This document shows, piece after piece, positions 49,340 through 61,634 of a stretch of 64,000 nt of DNA (positions are counted from its first letter, which is position 1; the number at the start of each line of letters is the position of its first letter). The notes under the pieces are model-generated. The model saw only the letters and a list, made by a program, of their open reading frames with translations, made no database searches and was not told the DNA's origin. The stretch is from Azospirillum humicireducens (GTDB lineage Bacteria > Pseudomonadota > Alphaproteobacteria > Azospirillales > Azospirillaceae): the NCBI RefSeq assembly GCF_001639105.2, contig NZ_CP015285.1, forward strand, positions 612,501-676,500, in the 5' to 3' direction. Made by a program: the position numbers and the translations under genes.

Positions 49340-50800
49340 GTGAAGCGGTCGCTCGCCTTGATGCGGCGTCTGCTGCGCCAATGGTTCAGTCAGGGCTGGG
49401 CGGCCGGGGAGCTGGCCGGCGAGGCGTCGCCGCCATCGTCCGTCGGGCAACCCGCCAGGACCGTCAGGCCGTCGGTGGAAGCGGGGCAGGAACTGCGCGT
49501 CCTGGAGCAGCGGCTGTGGCGCCTGCTGATGCAGCCGGCGGTTGCCTCGACCGGGCGGGTCCATCTGCTCGACCTCGGAATGATGCGGGATCGCCTGGGG
49601 ACCGGGTGGACGGCGCTGCGCCCGCGGATCCTGACCGCTGCCGACGGCATCATCGACCGTCATCTGACCCGGAACGACATCCGCTTCAGGACCGCTGGCG
49701 ACGACTATATCCTGGTGTTCGCGTCGCTCGAACGCCATGCGGCGTCCCTGGTCTGCGCCAGGATCGCACAGGAGCTGCTGCAGCTGTTTCTAGGCGACGA
49801 CCGCTCGGCCGACCTCCGCGTCTCGACCGCCGTCGGCGTGGCGGATGGGCAGATCCGGTTCGAGCACGCCTTCGCCACCAGCCTGCTGGCCGAGGCGCGA
49901 GCGCGGACGGAATTGGCGGGCGGTTCGGCGGGCGGTTCGGCGGGCGGCGCGTTCGCCGATGGCTCGCCGGTGATGACCGGCCCGATCTTCTACGCCGAGG
50001 ATGCCGGCGGCAAGGCCCGCCCGGTCCTGCGCCAGTTGCGCTTGCCGCCCGACGATGCCGCCAGGTTCGGCATCCGTTACCGGCCGGTCTGGGACATTAC
50101 CCAACAGGTGATCTCCACCTATATGGGCACGCCGGTGCGCATCTTTCCCGACGAGTCCTTCATCGAGGGAACGGCGGCGTTGAATTCGCTCAGCGACGCC
50201 ATGGAGATCCTGCAGCTCGACGCCGACGCGCTGGTCGAATCGGTGGAAATCCTGAACGGGCTGTTCCGCAACAAATCCCGGCTGTTGATGTCTGTGCCGA
50301 TCTGTTTCGAAACCCTGGCGGCCCGCCGCACCCGGCTGCCCTTCCTGGAGATCTGCCAGTCGATCCCCGACTATCTGCGCCGCTTCCTGATATTCGAGCT
50401 TCTGCGCTTTCCGCCGGGGGTGCCGACCGGCCGGCTCAGTGAACTGCTGCACGAGATCCGGCCCTATTGCCGCTGGACCTTCATGCGGGTGGAGTTCAAG
50501 TCGCAGAGTTTCTCTGGCTTCGCCGGCACCGGCCTGAATGGCATCACCGTGGCGATGCCGGCCGACCGCTCGGCCGAGGTCCGGTTGATGGAGGAGATGA
50601 ACGGCATCGTCACCGCGGCCGAGCGCGCCGGCCTGATGATCTGTGTCGCCGGGCTGTCGACCACCAGCATGGTGGTGGCGGCGCGGGCGTCGGGGGTCAG
50701 GCTGGTCGCCGGCAACCGCATCGGCCCGCCGCAGGACCGGCCGCGGTCGATGATCCGCTTCGACTGGCCCGACCTGTACCGCGACGGGGAGGAGGAGTGA
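49340..50800 (+). CDS. Degenerate GGDEF/EAL-like protein
   Basis: 486 residues from a GTG start. Residues about 65-200 have the shape of a GGDEF domain, but the signature reads AGDDY (119-123). Residues about 245-480 resemble EAL (YRPVWDITQQVISTYMGTPVRI, then a C-terminal LMICVAGLSTTSMVVAARASGVRLVAGNRIGPP), but the EAL triplet and most metal ligands are absent. It should bind no or little c-di-GMP by catalysis and may be an effector or scaffold. Gly/Ser repeat GGSAGGSAGG at 192-201 links the halves. Paired with the response regulator just upstream. Confidence 0.7.
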   Translation: MKRSLALMRRLLRQWFSQGWAAGELAGEASPPSSVGQPARTVRPSVEAGQELRVLEQRLWRLLMQPAVASTGRVHLLDLGMMRDRLGTGWTALRPRILTAADGIIDRHLTRNDIRFRTAGDDYILVFASLERHAASLVCARIAQELLQLFLGDDRSADLRVSTAVGVADGQIRFEHAFATSLLAEARARTELAGGSAGGSAGGAFADGSPVMTGPIFYAEDAGGKARPVLRQLRLPPDDAARFGIRYRPVWDITQQVISTYMGTPVRIFPDESFIEGTAALNSLSDAMEILQLDADALVESVEILNGLFRNKSRLLMSVPICFETLAARRTRLPFLEICQSIPDYLRRFLIFELLRFPPGVPTGRLSELLHEIRPYCRWTFMRVEFKSQSFSGFAGTGLNGITVAMPADRSAEVRLMEEMNGIVTAAERAGLMICVAGLSTTSMVVAARASGVRLVAGNRIGPPQDRPRSMIRFDWPDLYRDGEEE

Positions 50801-50832
50801 CGCCGGGTTCAGGCATCAGGGGAGGCCGGACG

Positions 50833-51702
50833 TCACAGCGCCGCGATGGCCTCGGCCAGCGCCACCAGCCGGCGGGCGTTCTCGACATGCAGGTTCTCAA
50901 CCAGCTTGCCGTCCACCAGCACCACCCCCTTGCCGGATGACGCGGCTTCGGCATGGGCGGCGATGATGCGATGGGCGTGGGCGATCTCGTCGGCATCGGG
51001 TGCGAAGGCGGCGTTGCAGGCGGTGATCGTCTTCGGATGGATCAGCGTCTTGCCGTCGAAGCCGAGCTCGCGCCCCTGCCGGCAGGAGGCGGCGAAGCCC
51101 TCGTCGTCATTCAGGTCGAGATGCACGCCGTCCAGCACCGCCAGCCCATAGGCCCGCGCCGCCAGCAGACACAGCCCCAGGCTGGTGATCATCGGCAGCC
51201 GCTGAGCCGTATGGGCGGCGTGCAGATCCTTGGCGAGATCGGAGGTGCCGAGCACCAACCCGCCGACGGCAGGGGAGGCCCCCGCGATCTCCTTGGCGTT
51301 CAGGATGCCGAGCGGCGTTTCCATCATGCACCAGATCGTCTGGCCGGCCGGCGCTCCGGCGGCGCGCAGCACAGAGTCGGCCAGCCGCACCGCGTCGGCG
51401 CTCTCCACCTTCGGCAGCAGCACGGCGTCGGCACCGCTGGTCGCCGCCATGCGGAGGTCGTCATAGCCCCATGGCGTGTTCAGGCCATTGACCCGAATGA
51501 TCAGTTCCCGCCCGCCATAGCCGCCGGCGGCAAGCGCCTGGGCGATGGTGTCGCGCGCCACGGCCTTGGCGTCGGGGGCGACCGCATCCTCCAGGTCGAG
51601 GATCAGCCCATCGGCGGGCAGGCCGCGCCCCTTCTCCAAGGCACGGGCGTTCGAGCCCGGCATGTAGAGCACGCTGCGGCGGGGGCGGACGGTCGTGGCC
51701 AT
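50833..51702 (-). CDS. HpcH/HpaI aldolase/citrate lyase family CoA-ester lyase (CitE-like)
   Basis: 289 residues, TIM barrel. RRSVLYMPGSNARALEKG, the metal-site ILDLEDAV, RVNGLNTPWGYDDL, LPKVESADAV, METPLGILNAKEIA and GKTLIHPKTI are as in malyl-CoA/citramalyl-CoA lyases and malyl-CoA thioesterases. Reaction not decided by sequence alone; no ethylmalonyl-CoA or citrate lyase genes lie near. Convergent with the GGDEF/EAL gene. Confidence 0.88.
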   Translation of the reverse strand: MATTVRPRRSVLYMPGSNARALEKGRGLPADGLILDLEDAVAPDAKAVARDTIAQALAAGGYGGRELIIRVNGLNTPWGYDDLRMAATSGADAVLLPKVESADAVRLADSVLRAAGAPAGQTIWCMMETPLGILNAKEIAGASPAVGGLVLGTSDLAKDLHAAHTAQRLPMITSLGLCLLAARAYGLAVLDGVHLDLNDDEGFAASCRQGRELGFDGKTLIHPKTITACNAAFAPDADEIAHAHRIIAAHAEAASSGKGVVLVDGKLVENLHVENARRLVALAEAIAAL

Positions 51703-51893
51703 GGCGATTTCCCGGAACTGCGGATGGTTGGAATGGGCAGCTTTAGCCGCACGCCCCCTTCCTGTCCATGGGCCAGGCCGTCACAGCGGTCCGCCGAAGG
51801 GAGGCCTGCATGGCTGCCATGCCGCGGGCCTCCGGCATCGCCATGGAGTCGGCCGCTTTACGGCCGGCGGAGCGTCGCATAGTCTTCACTCCC

Positions 51894-52754
51894 ATGAAGA
51901 CCGTCCTCACCATCCAATCGCACGTCGCCTATGGCTATGTCGGCAACCGGGCCGCGGTTTTTCCGCTGCAGCGGCTGGGGATCGACGCCACGGCGGTGAA
52001 CACCGTCCAGTTCTCCAACCACACCGGCTACGGCGCCTGGACCGGGCAGGTCTTCACGGCCGAACATATCGCCGACATCGTCGACGGCATCGCCGCCCGC
52101 GGCGTGCTGCCGGCGCAGGACGCGGTGTTGTCCGGCTATATGGGCGCCGTCGAACTGGGCCAGGTGATCGTGGAGACCGCCGCGCGGGTGAAGGCGGCCA
52201 ATCCCAAGGCGGTCTACTGTTGCGACCCCGTGATGGGCGACGTCGGCCGCGGCTTCTTCGTGCGGCCCGGCCTGCCGGAATTCATCCGTGACCATGCCGT
52301 CCCCGCTGCCGACCTGATGACGCCCAACCAGTTCGAGCTGGAATATCTGACCGACCGCAAGGTGGAGACGCTGGACGACGCGCTGGCGGCGACCGCGGCG
52401 TTGCGCGCCCGCGGGCCGCGGCTGGTGCTGGTCACCAGCCTGACCCGCAGCGAGGCCGATCCCGACAGCATCGAGATGCTGGTGGATGGCACCGACGGCG
52501 CCTGGCTGGTGTCGACGCCGCGCCTGACCTTCGATCCGCCGCCCAACGGGTCGGGCGACGCGGTGGCGGCGCTGTTCCTCGCCCATTACCTGGCCGCCTT
52601 CGATCCCGCCGACGCGCTGGAGAAGGCGGCGGCGGCAATCTTCGCCATCTTCGAGACGACCAAGCGCCTGGGCACGCGGGAGCTTCAGCTGATCGCTGCC
52701 CAGGATGATTTCGTCGACCCGCCCCGCCGCTTCACCGCCAACCGCCTGCGCTGA
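51894..52754 (+). CDS. pdxY: Pyridoxal kinase
   Basis: 286 residues, ribokinase-like fold. Makes pyridoxal 5'-phosphate in the salvage pathway. MKTVLTIQSHVAYGYVGNRAAVFPLQRLG is the family start, FSNHTGYG the substrate loop, CDPVMGD and PNQFELEYLT follow, and PNGSGDAVAALFLA carries the catalytic Asp. PdxY rather than PdxK by its general look; both do the same step. Confidence 0.93.
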   Translation: MKTVLTIQSHVAYGYVGNRAAVFPLQRLGIDATAVNTVQFSNHTGYGAWTGQVFTAEHIADIVDGIAARGVLPAQDAVLSGYMGAVELGQVIVETAARVKAANPKAVYCCDPVMGDVGRGFFVRPGLPEFIRDHAVPAADLMTPNQFELEYLTDRKVETLDDALAATAALRARGPRLVLVTSLTRSEADPDSIEMLVDGTDGAWLVSTPRLTFDPPPNGSGDAVAALFLAHYLAAFDPADALEKAAAAIFAIFETTKRLGTRELQLIAAQDDFVDPPRRFTANRLR

Positions 52755-52776
52755 CGTCCGTCGAAAACTCCCGCTG

Positions 52777-54990
<2,214 letters not shown>

Positions 54991-55266
54991 CGTTGCGGCG
55001 GTTTCCTGTCTGGCGGGCGGCTGGACTGCGCCGGAACATTGATTGGATGAACATCCTAAAGAAAGGGTAACCGGACGCAAACAGGTGCCTCCCAACTGCG
55101 CCCAGATGCCGCGCCGCCATCGTTCATCGAGGCGCGTGGCGCAACCGCTGCGCACGCCACCCTGCCATTCCCGCCGCTGGTCCCGCCGGTGCCGGTCGGC
55201 GGTTGCCCGGAGCGGTTCCATCCGTTAGGTAAGGGGCATCTTGGCAGCCGGATCGCGCTTATCCCC

Positions 55267-56439
55267 ATGACCGACGGACCGCTTTCGCTCTACCGCGCCC
55301 GCCGCGGCAGCGGCACTCTTCGCCCCGATCCCGATCAGGAACTGGCGGCGGAGAAGTTCCAAAGCCTGTATCAGGCGCTGAAGGGCTATCAGCCGCAACC
55401 CGTAGGCGACGACAAACCTGCGGGGGGAGGATGGCTGGAACGTTTTGGCCTGGGCCGCCGCCGTGCCACGCCGCCGCCGCCGGACATTGCCTCCACCGCA
55501 CCGCAGGGGCTGTACATCTATGGCAGCGTCGGGCGCGGCAAGTCGATGCTGATGGACCTGTTCTTCGAGACGGCCCCCGTCGACAAGAAGCGGCGCGTCC
55601 ATTTCCATGAATTCATGCTTGAGATCCACCAGCGCATCCACGACCACCGCCGGTCCGGCAAGGGAAAAGGCGATGGCCCGGACGAGGCGCTGCCCGAACT
55701 GGCCCGAGCCCTGGCGGACGAGGCGTGGCTGCTCTGCTTCGACGAGTTCCACGTCACCAACATCGTCGACGCCATGATTCTCGGCCGGCTGTTCACCAAC
55801 CTGTTCGATCTGGGCGTGGTGGTGGTGGCAACCTCCAACTGGCCGCCGGACATGCTGTACAAGGATGGGCTCCAGCGCGAGCTGTTCCTGCCCTTCATCG
55901 CTCTGTTGAAGGAAAAGCTGGATATCCTGTCGCTGGACGGCCCCACCGATTACCGGCTGGACCGGTTGAAGGGCGTGCCGATCTATCATCATCCGCTGGG
56001 ACCGGAGTCCGACGCCGCCCTTGCCAAGGCCTTCTCCGACCTGACCGGCGGTGCGGCGGGCGAGCCCTGCAGCCTGACGGTGCAGGGCCGCCGGGTAGAG
56101 ATCGACCGTGCCGCCAAGAGCGTGGCCTGGGTCGATTTCTGGACTCTGTGCGGGAAGCCCTTGGGAGCGGCCGATTATCTGGCGATCGCCACCCATTTCC
56201 ATACGGTCCTCATCGGCCATGTGCCGACCATGAAGGACGAATTGCGCAACGAGGCCAAGCGTTTCATGACGCTGATCGATGCGCTGTACGAGCACAAGGT
56301 CAACGTCGTCATCGCCGCCGAAGGCCCGCCCGAGCGGCTTTACCCGGAAGGCACCCACGCCTTCGAGTTCGAGCGCACGGTGAGCCGGCTGATGGAGATG
56401 CAGAGCGAGGACTACCTGCAAAGGCAGCATTTGACCTGA
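55267..56439 (+). CDS. zapE: Cell division protein ZapE (AFG1-like ATPase)
   Basis: 390 residues. P-loop ATPase linked to Z-ring stability under low oxygen in E. coli and to AFG1 of mitochondria. Walker A YGSVGRGKSMLMD near 80, RVHFHEFMLEIHQRIH, Walker B WLLCFDEFHVTNIVDAMILGRLF, sensor TSNWPP. ATG 55267 has no strong ribosome site, but the family start (LYRARRGSGTLRPDPDQ) begins right after it. Confidence 0.95.
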   Translation: MTDGPLSLYRARRGSGTLRPDPDQELAAEKFQSLYQALKGYQPQPVGDDKPAGGGWLERFGLGRRRATPPPPDIASTAPQGLYIYGSVGRGKSMLMDLFFETAPVDKKRRVHFHEFMLEIHQRIHDHRRSGKGKGDGPDEALPELARALADEAWLLCFDEFHVTNIVDAMILGRLFTNLFDLGVVVVATSNWPPDMLYKDGLQRELFLPFIALLKEKLDILSLDGPTDYRLDRLKGVPIYHHPLGPESDAALAKAFSDLTGGAAGEPCSLTVQGRRVEIDRAAKSVAWVDFWTLCGKPLGAADYLAIATHFHTVLIGHVPTMKDELRNEAKRFMTLIDALYEHKVNVVIAAEGPPERLYPEGTHAFEFERTVSRLMEMQSEDYLQRQHLT

Positions 56440-56963
56440 AAAGGTTCGGCTGCCTGAGCAGGTCCATACCGACCACGCGCTGACCGCCCCGGTGTCCGGG
56501 GCCGAGCGAAGGACCTGCGGCTCGGGCTCTCCGCTCGATAGAATGGCTGTCAAGGCGGTCAGCGTAAGGCCGCCGCGCAGGTCCCATTCCCGATGATCGT
56601 CGGCGACCGGCGGCCTCCTGACCATCCCGATTTAGTGCAGCCCCGATGGCACCCCGTTCCGGGAATTGGTGGAATGGTCGCTTGGGCTTTTCGCTCCAGG
56701 TATGGATCGAAGATTGCGGCGGTGTGGAGAAATCTCTGCAGGTGCGGATGGCAATGGTCATTGGCGTGGTCTGAGTCCACCATTCAACTGATTCCAAAAA
56801 AATGAAACAAAAACACACGAACGAATATAAAAGTTTTGAAACATAAGTTTTTGTGTTGGCATCAATTCTGGGGTTTCCCCTGATTGATGATAGAAGAGAA
56901 GGTTATAGCTTGGTCATCCTGATGGCTGTTGAATCCTGTTAAAGTCCTGCCGGGGGGTGATCG
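56440..56963. other. 524-bp intergenic stretch between zapE and the chemoreceptor gene
   Basis: Holds a hairpin at 56486-56502 and turns AT-rich from about 56790 to 56940, the likely promoter region of the chemoreceptor gene. No gene seen. Confidence 0.55.
56486..56502. terminator. Hairpin after zapE
   Basis: Perfect stem GCCCCGG / CCGGGGC with a TGT loop, 47 bp after the zapE stop, without a T-run. Confidence 0.4.
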
Positions 56964-58661
56964 ATGTTGAGCTGGTTCAGCAATCAGAAAATGATCGTGA
57001 AGATCCTTACGCCTGTGCTCCTGCTGCTGATCTTCATGGGGGCGATTGCGGCGACGGCGCTGCAGAGGCTGGGATTGGTTCAGCAGGTATCCGAATATGC
57101 CCTGACCGTCGAGGCTTCGCGGCGCGCAACCATTCTTGACCTGGGCCGTCATCTCAACGCGGCCACCGTTGCCGAAAAGAACGCGATCATCGAAAAGAAC
57201 CACGACGAGATGAAGCGGTTCGCCGCGATGTTCAACGAAGCGATGGTGTTGACCGACAAGGCCATCGCCGACCTCGCCCTGACCGCGGACAGCGACATCC
57301 GGCGCGAAACCGGCGTGAAGATCAAGGCCCTGGTCGATGCCTACCGCCAGAACGCCTTGAAGGTCATCGACCTGACGCTTCAGGGCAGGGATGACGAGGC
57401 GTTCGCCCTCAGTTCCGGAGACGGGGCGAAAACCCGCCGTGCCGCCTCGGCCCTGATCGACGAGCGTGTCGAGATCAACCGCCAGGGCGTCGAAAAGGCG
57501 ATCCGGGACTCCCGCTCCGTTGCGGAACAGACCAGAACTGTGGTCTTGACCCTTTCGGTCGTCGGCATCCTGCTCGGACTGGGGCTGTCGCTGTCCATCG
57601 TGATCTATCTGATCGTCCGTCCGCTGAACCGCATCACCGGCTCGATGACCCGCGTCTCGCAGGGCGAGCTGGATTTCGCCATCGACGGCACGGAGCGTCG
57701 CGACGAGGTCGGGCTGCTCGCCCGCACGCTGGACGTCTTCAAGGCCAATGCGCTCGAGGTCCGGCGCTTGACTGCCGAGCAGGAGGCGCAGAAGGCCCAG
57801 GCGGAGGCGGAGCGCAAGGCGGAGATGCGACGGCTCGCCGACCGGTTCGAGGGCAGTGTCAGCGCCATCGTCCAGAATGTGGCCTCGTCCGCCACGCAGA
57901 TGCAGGGCGCGGCCGGAACCCTGTCCTCGTCGGCTACCCAGTCCACCGCCCAGGCGACTGCCGTGGCGGTGGCGTCCGAGCAGTCGAGCGCCAATGTTCA
58001 GACCGTGGCGTCGGCAACGGAGGAATTGGCCGCCTCTATCCTGGAAATCGGTCGGCAGGTGTCGAACCAGAGCGCCATTTCGGCGACCGCAGTGCAGGAG
58101 GCCGACCGCACCAATGCCAGCATGCAGCTGCTGGTCGATACCGCCAACCAGATCGGCGCGGTGGTCGACCTGATCAACTCCATCGCCGGACAGACCAATC
58201 TGCTGGCCCTGAACGCCACCATCGAGGCGGCGCGGGCCGGAGAGGCCGGCAAGGGCTTTGCCGTGGTGGCCAGCGAGGTGAAGGCGCTGGCCAGCCAGAC
58301 CGCCCGCGCGACCGACGAGATCCAGGCGAAGGTGAAGGAAATCCAGACCGCCACCAGCGGCGCGAAGGAGGCGGTTGCCGGTATTGCCGGGATCATAGGG
58401 CGGATGAGCGAGATCTCGTCGGCCATCGCCGCCGCCATCGAAGAACAGAATGCCGCGACGTCCGAAATCTCCAGCAACGTCGCCCAGGCGGCCCGCGGCA
58501 GTGAACAGGTGTCCACCAACATCGTCGGCGTGACCAGGGCCGCCACCGAAACCGGCGCGGCCGCCGATCAGGTGCTGAGCACCGCGAAAGTCCTGGCGAC
58601 GGAGGCCGACCGGTTGAAGGGCGAGGTCGCCAACTTCATCGCCACCGTCCGCGCGGCCTGA
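56964..58661 (+). CDS. Methyl-accepting chemotaxis protein with four-helix-bundle sensor
   Basis: 565 residues. TM1 at about 10-32, a helical periplasmic domain of 4HB_MCP type (about 35-190), TM2 at about 192-213, HAMP about 214-268, coiled stretch, then the signalling domain with tip [21 protein letters not shown] and [31 protein letters not shown] precedes the ATG. Ligand unknown. Single gene. Confidence 0.94.
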   Translation: MLSWFSNQKMIVKILTPVLLLLIFMGAIAATALQRLGLVQQVSEYALTVEASRRATILDLGRHLNAATVAEKNAIIEKNHDEMKRFAAMFNEAMVLTDKAIADLALTADSDIRRETGVKIKALVDAYRQNALKVIDLTLQGRDDEAFALSSGDGAKTRRAASALIDERVEINRQGVEKAIRDSRSVAEQTRTVVLTLSVVGILLGLGLSLSIVIYLIVRPLNRITGSMTRVSQGELDFAIDGTERRDEVGLLARTLDVFKANALEVRRLTAEQEAQKAQAEAERKAEMRRLADRFEGSVSAIVQNVASSATQMQGAAGTLSSSATQSTAQATAVAVASEQSSANVQTVASATEELAASILEIGRQVSNQSAISATAVQEADRTNASMQLLVDTANQIGAVVDLINSIAGQTNLLALNATIEAARAGEAGKGFAVVASEVKALASQTARATDEIQAKVKEIQTATSGAKEAVAGIAGIIGRMSEISSAIAAAIEEQNAATSEISSNVAQAARGSEQVSTNIVGVTRAATETGAAADQVLSTAKVLATEADRLKGEVANFIATVRAA

Positions 58662-58682
58662 CGGCATTCCCCCGGCCAACCA

Positions 58683-59591
58683 TCATTGACCCGCCCGCCG
58701 CCGCAGCTCTTCGAAATCGCGGCCGGCGTGGTGGGAGGAGCGGGTCAGGGGCGTCGCCGACACCATCAGGAAGCCCTTAGCCCGCGCCACCGTACCGTAG
58801 CGCTCGAACTCCTCCGGCGTGACATGTCGGGCGACCGGGTGGTGGTTGGGGGTGGGGCGGAGATACTGGCCGACGGTCAGGAAATCGACGCCCGCCGCCC
58901 GCAGATCGTCCATCACCTGTACCACCTCCGCCGGCTCCTCGCCCAGCCCGACCATGATGCCGGACTTTGTGAAGATCGACGGATCGCGCTCCTTCACCCG
59001 TTCCAGCAGGCGGAGCGATCCGTAATAGCGCGCACCGGGCCGCACGTCGGCATAGAGCCGCGGAACGGTTTCCAGATTGTGGTTGTAGACATCGGGGCGG
59101 GCGTCCACCACGGTCTCCACCGCGCCCGGCTTGTTGCGGAAATCGGGGGTCAGCACCTCCACCGTCGTGGTGGGGGAGGTGTCGCGCAGGCGGCGGATGC
59201 AGCGGGCGAAATGCGCCGCACCGCCGTCGGGCAGGTCGTCGCGGTCGACCGAGGTGATGACGACATGGGCGAGGCCCAGTTCTCCGACCGCCTCGGCCAG
59301 CCGGTCCGGCTCGTGGGGATCGAGCGCATCCGGCCGACCGGTGGCGACGTTGCAGAAGGCGCAGGCCCGCGTGCACACGCTGCCCAGGATCATCACCGTG
59401 GCGTGCCGCTTGCTCCAGCATTCGCCGATGTTGGGGCAGGCGGCCTCCTCGCAGACCGTGTTCAGGCCGTGGCGGCGGACGAGCGACCGCGTGTCCTCGA
59501 ACGCCGCACCGGCGGGGGCGCGGGCGCGGAGCCAGGCCGGCTTTTCGGCCCGGTGTTCCGGGCGGGGAGCGTGCATCGCGGGCAGGGCCAT
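58683..59591 (-). CDS. lipA: Lipoyl synthase, last gene of the acetoin cluster
   Basis: 302 residues. Radical SAM enzyme inserting two sulfurs into octanoyl groups. Auxiliary cluster motif [13 protein letters not shown] near 46-58, radical SAM motif CTRACAFC near 73-80, and the C-terminal R-S-S-hhH segment [12 protein letters not shown] 59591 shares one base with the stop of the butanediol dehydrogenase gene (TGATG), so it belongs to the acetoin operon. It likely serves the lipoylated E2 of acetoin dehydrogenase; a separate housekeeping lipA probably exists. Confidence 0.94.
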   Translation of the reverse strand: MALPAMHAPRPEHRAEKPAWLRARAPAGAAFEDTRSLVRRHGLNTVCEEAACPNIGECWSKRHATVMILGSVCTRACAFCNVATGRPDALDPHEPDRLAEAVGELGLAHVVITSVDRDDLPDGGAAHFARCIRRLRDTSPTTTVEVLTPDFRNKPGAVETVVDARPDVYNHNLETVPRLYADVRPGARYYGSLRLLERVKERDPSIFTKSGIMVGLGEEPAEVVQVMDDLRAAGVDFLTVGQYLRPTPNHHPVARHVTPEEFERYGTVARAKGFLMVSATPLTRSSHHAGRDFEELRRRAGQ

Positions 59592-60706
59592 CAGTGGACG
59601 AGCTCCGGCTGTTCGGCGGCGGCAGGGACCGCCTGCGGCTGCACGATGATCTTCACGTTGCGGTCCTTGTGGGCGACCAGCTCCTCGAAGCCGCCGCTGA
59701 CGATGTCGGTCAGGGTGATGCGGCCGGTGATCAGCGGCTGCACATCGATCCGGCCGTCGGCGATGAAGCGGATCACGTCGGCGAACTCGCCATTGTAGGC
59801 CAGCGATCCGATGAGCTGCTTTTCGGTGGCGACGATCTCGAAGAAGTTGAAGGAGCTGGGTTCCTCGAAGATGCCGACCAGCACCGTCTTGCCGGCCTTG
59901 CGGATCACGTCGATGGCGAGCTTGGCGGTGTCGCGGTGGCCGATGCATTCGAACGACACGTCGGCGCCATAGCCGCCGGTCAGCGCCTTGACCTCCGCCA
60001 CCGCGTCGCACTCCTTGGGATCGAGCACGATGGACGCGCCGACCTCCAGCGCCTTGGCCTTGCGGGCCGCCGACATCTCCAGGACGATGATCCGCCCGGC
60101 CCCGGCCGCCTTCGCGCACATGATGGTGCAGAGGCCGATGGTGCCGGCGCCGACCACCACCACCGTCTCGCCGACGATGCTGCCGGCCTTCTTCACCGCA
60201 TGCATGCCGACCGCCAGCGGCTCGATCAGGGCGCCCGCCTCGGTCGGGAAGCCGTCGGGCAGCTTGTAGAGCAGCTCGGCCGGGACGTTGACGAGGCTGG
60301 CGAAGGCGCCGTTGTTCATCAGGCCGGTGAAGGCCAGCTTCTCGCAGATGTTGTACATGCCGTGCTTGCAGTAATAGCACTCGCCGCAATGCTGGCAGGC
60401 GTCGGCCGCCACCCGGTCGCCGACGGCGAAGCCGCTGACGCCCTCGCCCAGCGTCGCGATCTCGCCGCTGAACTCGTGGCCGAGGATGCACTGGCCCTTC
60501 AGGCCGGTCAGCGGGTGGGGGGTGTCGACCGGGATGAAGACCGGGCCGGCGACATATTCATGCAGGTCGGACCCGCAGATGCCGCACCAATGCACCTTGA
60601 TCTGCACCCAGCCGGCGGGCGGGGCGCCCGGCAGCGGCACGTCCTCGACCCGGATGTCCTTGCGGCCATGCCAGACGGCGGCCTTCATCGTGGTCATCGC
60701 ATTCAT
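59591..60706 (-). CDS. Zinc-dependent 2,3-butanediol dehydrogenase
   Basis: 371 residues, medium-chain dehydrogenase. Catalytic zinc Cys41 in [19 protein letters not shown], structural-zinc cysteines in [18 protein letters not shown], and the Rossmann [11 protein letters not shown]. Closest in pattern to (R,R)-butanediol dehydrogenases; with acoB, acoC and an acetoin reductase on the same strand, a role in butanediol-acetoin interconversion follows. CGGAGG precedes ATG 60706. Confidence 0.92.
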   Translation of the reverse strand: MNAMTTMKAAVWHGRKDIRVEDVPLPGAPPAGWVQIKVHWCGICGSDLHEYVAGPVFIPVDTPHPLTGLKGQCILGHEFSGEIATLGEGVSGFAVGDRVAADACQHCGECYYCKHGMYNICEKLAFTGLMNNGAFASLVNVPAELLYKLPDGFPTEAGALIEPLAVGMHAVKKAGSIVGETVVVVGAGTIGLCTIMCAKAAGAGRIIVLEMSAARKAKALEVGASIVLDPKECDAVAEVKALTGGYGADVSFECIGHRDTAKLAIDVIRKAGKTVLVGIFEEPSSFNFFEIVATEKQLIGSLAYNGEFADVIRFIADGRIDVQPLITGRITLTDIVSGGFEELVAHKDRNVKIIVQPQAVPAAAEQPELVH

Positions 60707-60752
60707 GGCGTTGTCCTCCGGATTTTTCGTTGTCGGCGAGCGGTCGGAACGG

Positions 60753-61538
60753 TCAGGCGAAGACCATCCCGCCATCGACCAGCAGGGACTGGCCGGTCAT
60801 GAAGTCGCTGTCGGACGAGGCGAGGAAGCGGGCGACACCGACCAGATCGTCGGGGCGCGACGGCCGGCCCAGCACGGCGCCGGCGGCGAACATGTCGAAG
60901 GCTTCGTTCTCCGACTTGGTGATGCCGGTGTCGCGGAAGCCCTGGTCGATGATCTTCCACATCTCTGTCGCCACCACGCCGGGGCAGATGGCGTTGGCGG
61001 TGATGCCGTCCTTGCCGAAGCCGCGGGCGGCGGCCTGGGTCAATGCCACAACGGCGAATTTGCTGGCGGAGTAGTGGGCCAGCGGCTCGTAGCCCTGCTT
61101 GCCGGCGATGGAGGCGGTGTTGACGATCTTGCCGCCGCCGCCCTGTTTCCTGAACGTCTTGATGGCTTCCTGCATGCCGATCAGCACGCCCAGCGCGTTG
61201 ACGTCGTTGACGGTGTGCCAGTCGTCCTCGGTGATGTCGAGGAAGGGCTTGGTCTGGGCGATGCCGGCATTGTTGAAGATCACGTCGAGCCGGCCATGGG
61301 CCGTCACCGTCTCGTCGATCATGCGGCGGACGGCGGCACGGTCGCGGACATCGACGGTGACGGCGATTGCCGCGCCGCCGGCAGCGCGGATGGCGTCCGC
61401 CACCTGCCGGGCGTCGGCCTCGGTACGGTCGGCGATGGTGAGCTTGGCACCGTCGGCGGCCAGCGCCTTGGCAATGGTGGCGCCGATGCCGCGGCCGGCG
61501 CCGGTGACGATGATGCTCTTGTCCTTGAGATCGGGCAT
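60753..61538 (-). CDS. SDR-family acetoin (diacetyl) reductase
   Basis: 261 residues, classical short-chain dehydrogenase. Cofactor motif TGAGRGIG, NNAG, catalytic Ser in NTASIAGKQG, YSASK, and the C-terminal FMTGQSLLVDGGMVF. The overall pattern fits BudC-type acetoin reductases, in keeping with the cluster. 46 bp upstream of the butanediol dehydrogenase gene. Confidence 0.9.
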   Translation of the reverse strand: MPDLKDKSIIVTGAGRGIGATIAKALAADGAKLTIADRTEADARQVADAIRAAGGAAIAVTVDVRDRAAVRRMIDETVTAHGRLDVIFNNAGIAQTKPFLDITEDDWHTVNDVNALGVLIGMQEAIKTFRKQGGGGKIVNTASIAGKQGYEPLAHYSASKFAVVALTQAAARGFGKDGITANAICPGVVATEMWKIIDQGFRDTGITKSENEAFDMFAAGAVLGRPSRPDDLVGVARFLASSDSDFMTGQSLLVDGGMVFA

Positions 61539-61634
61539 GAACGGTCTCCTGTCGGCGCGCTGGCGGACAGCCCGCGCGCCGGTGGCGAGGGGTTCGGGAA
61601 CCGGGGAAAAGGGGCGGGAAGGGGGCTGGCCTCC

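Noticed and set aside
56559..56783. 74-codon minus-strand frame after zapE
   Set aside because: No ribosome site, no family and mixed codon use; taken as chance.
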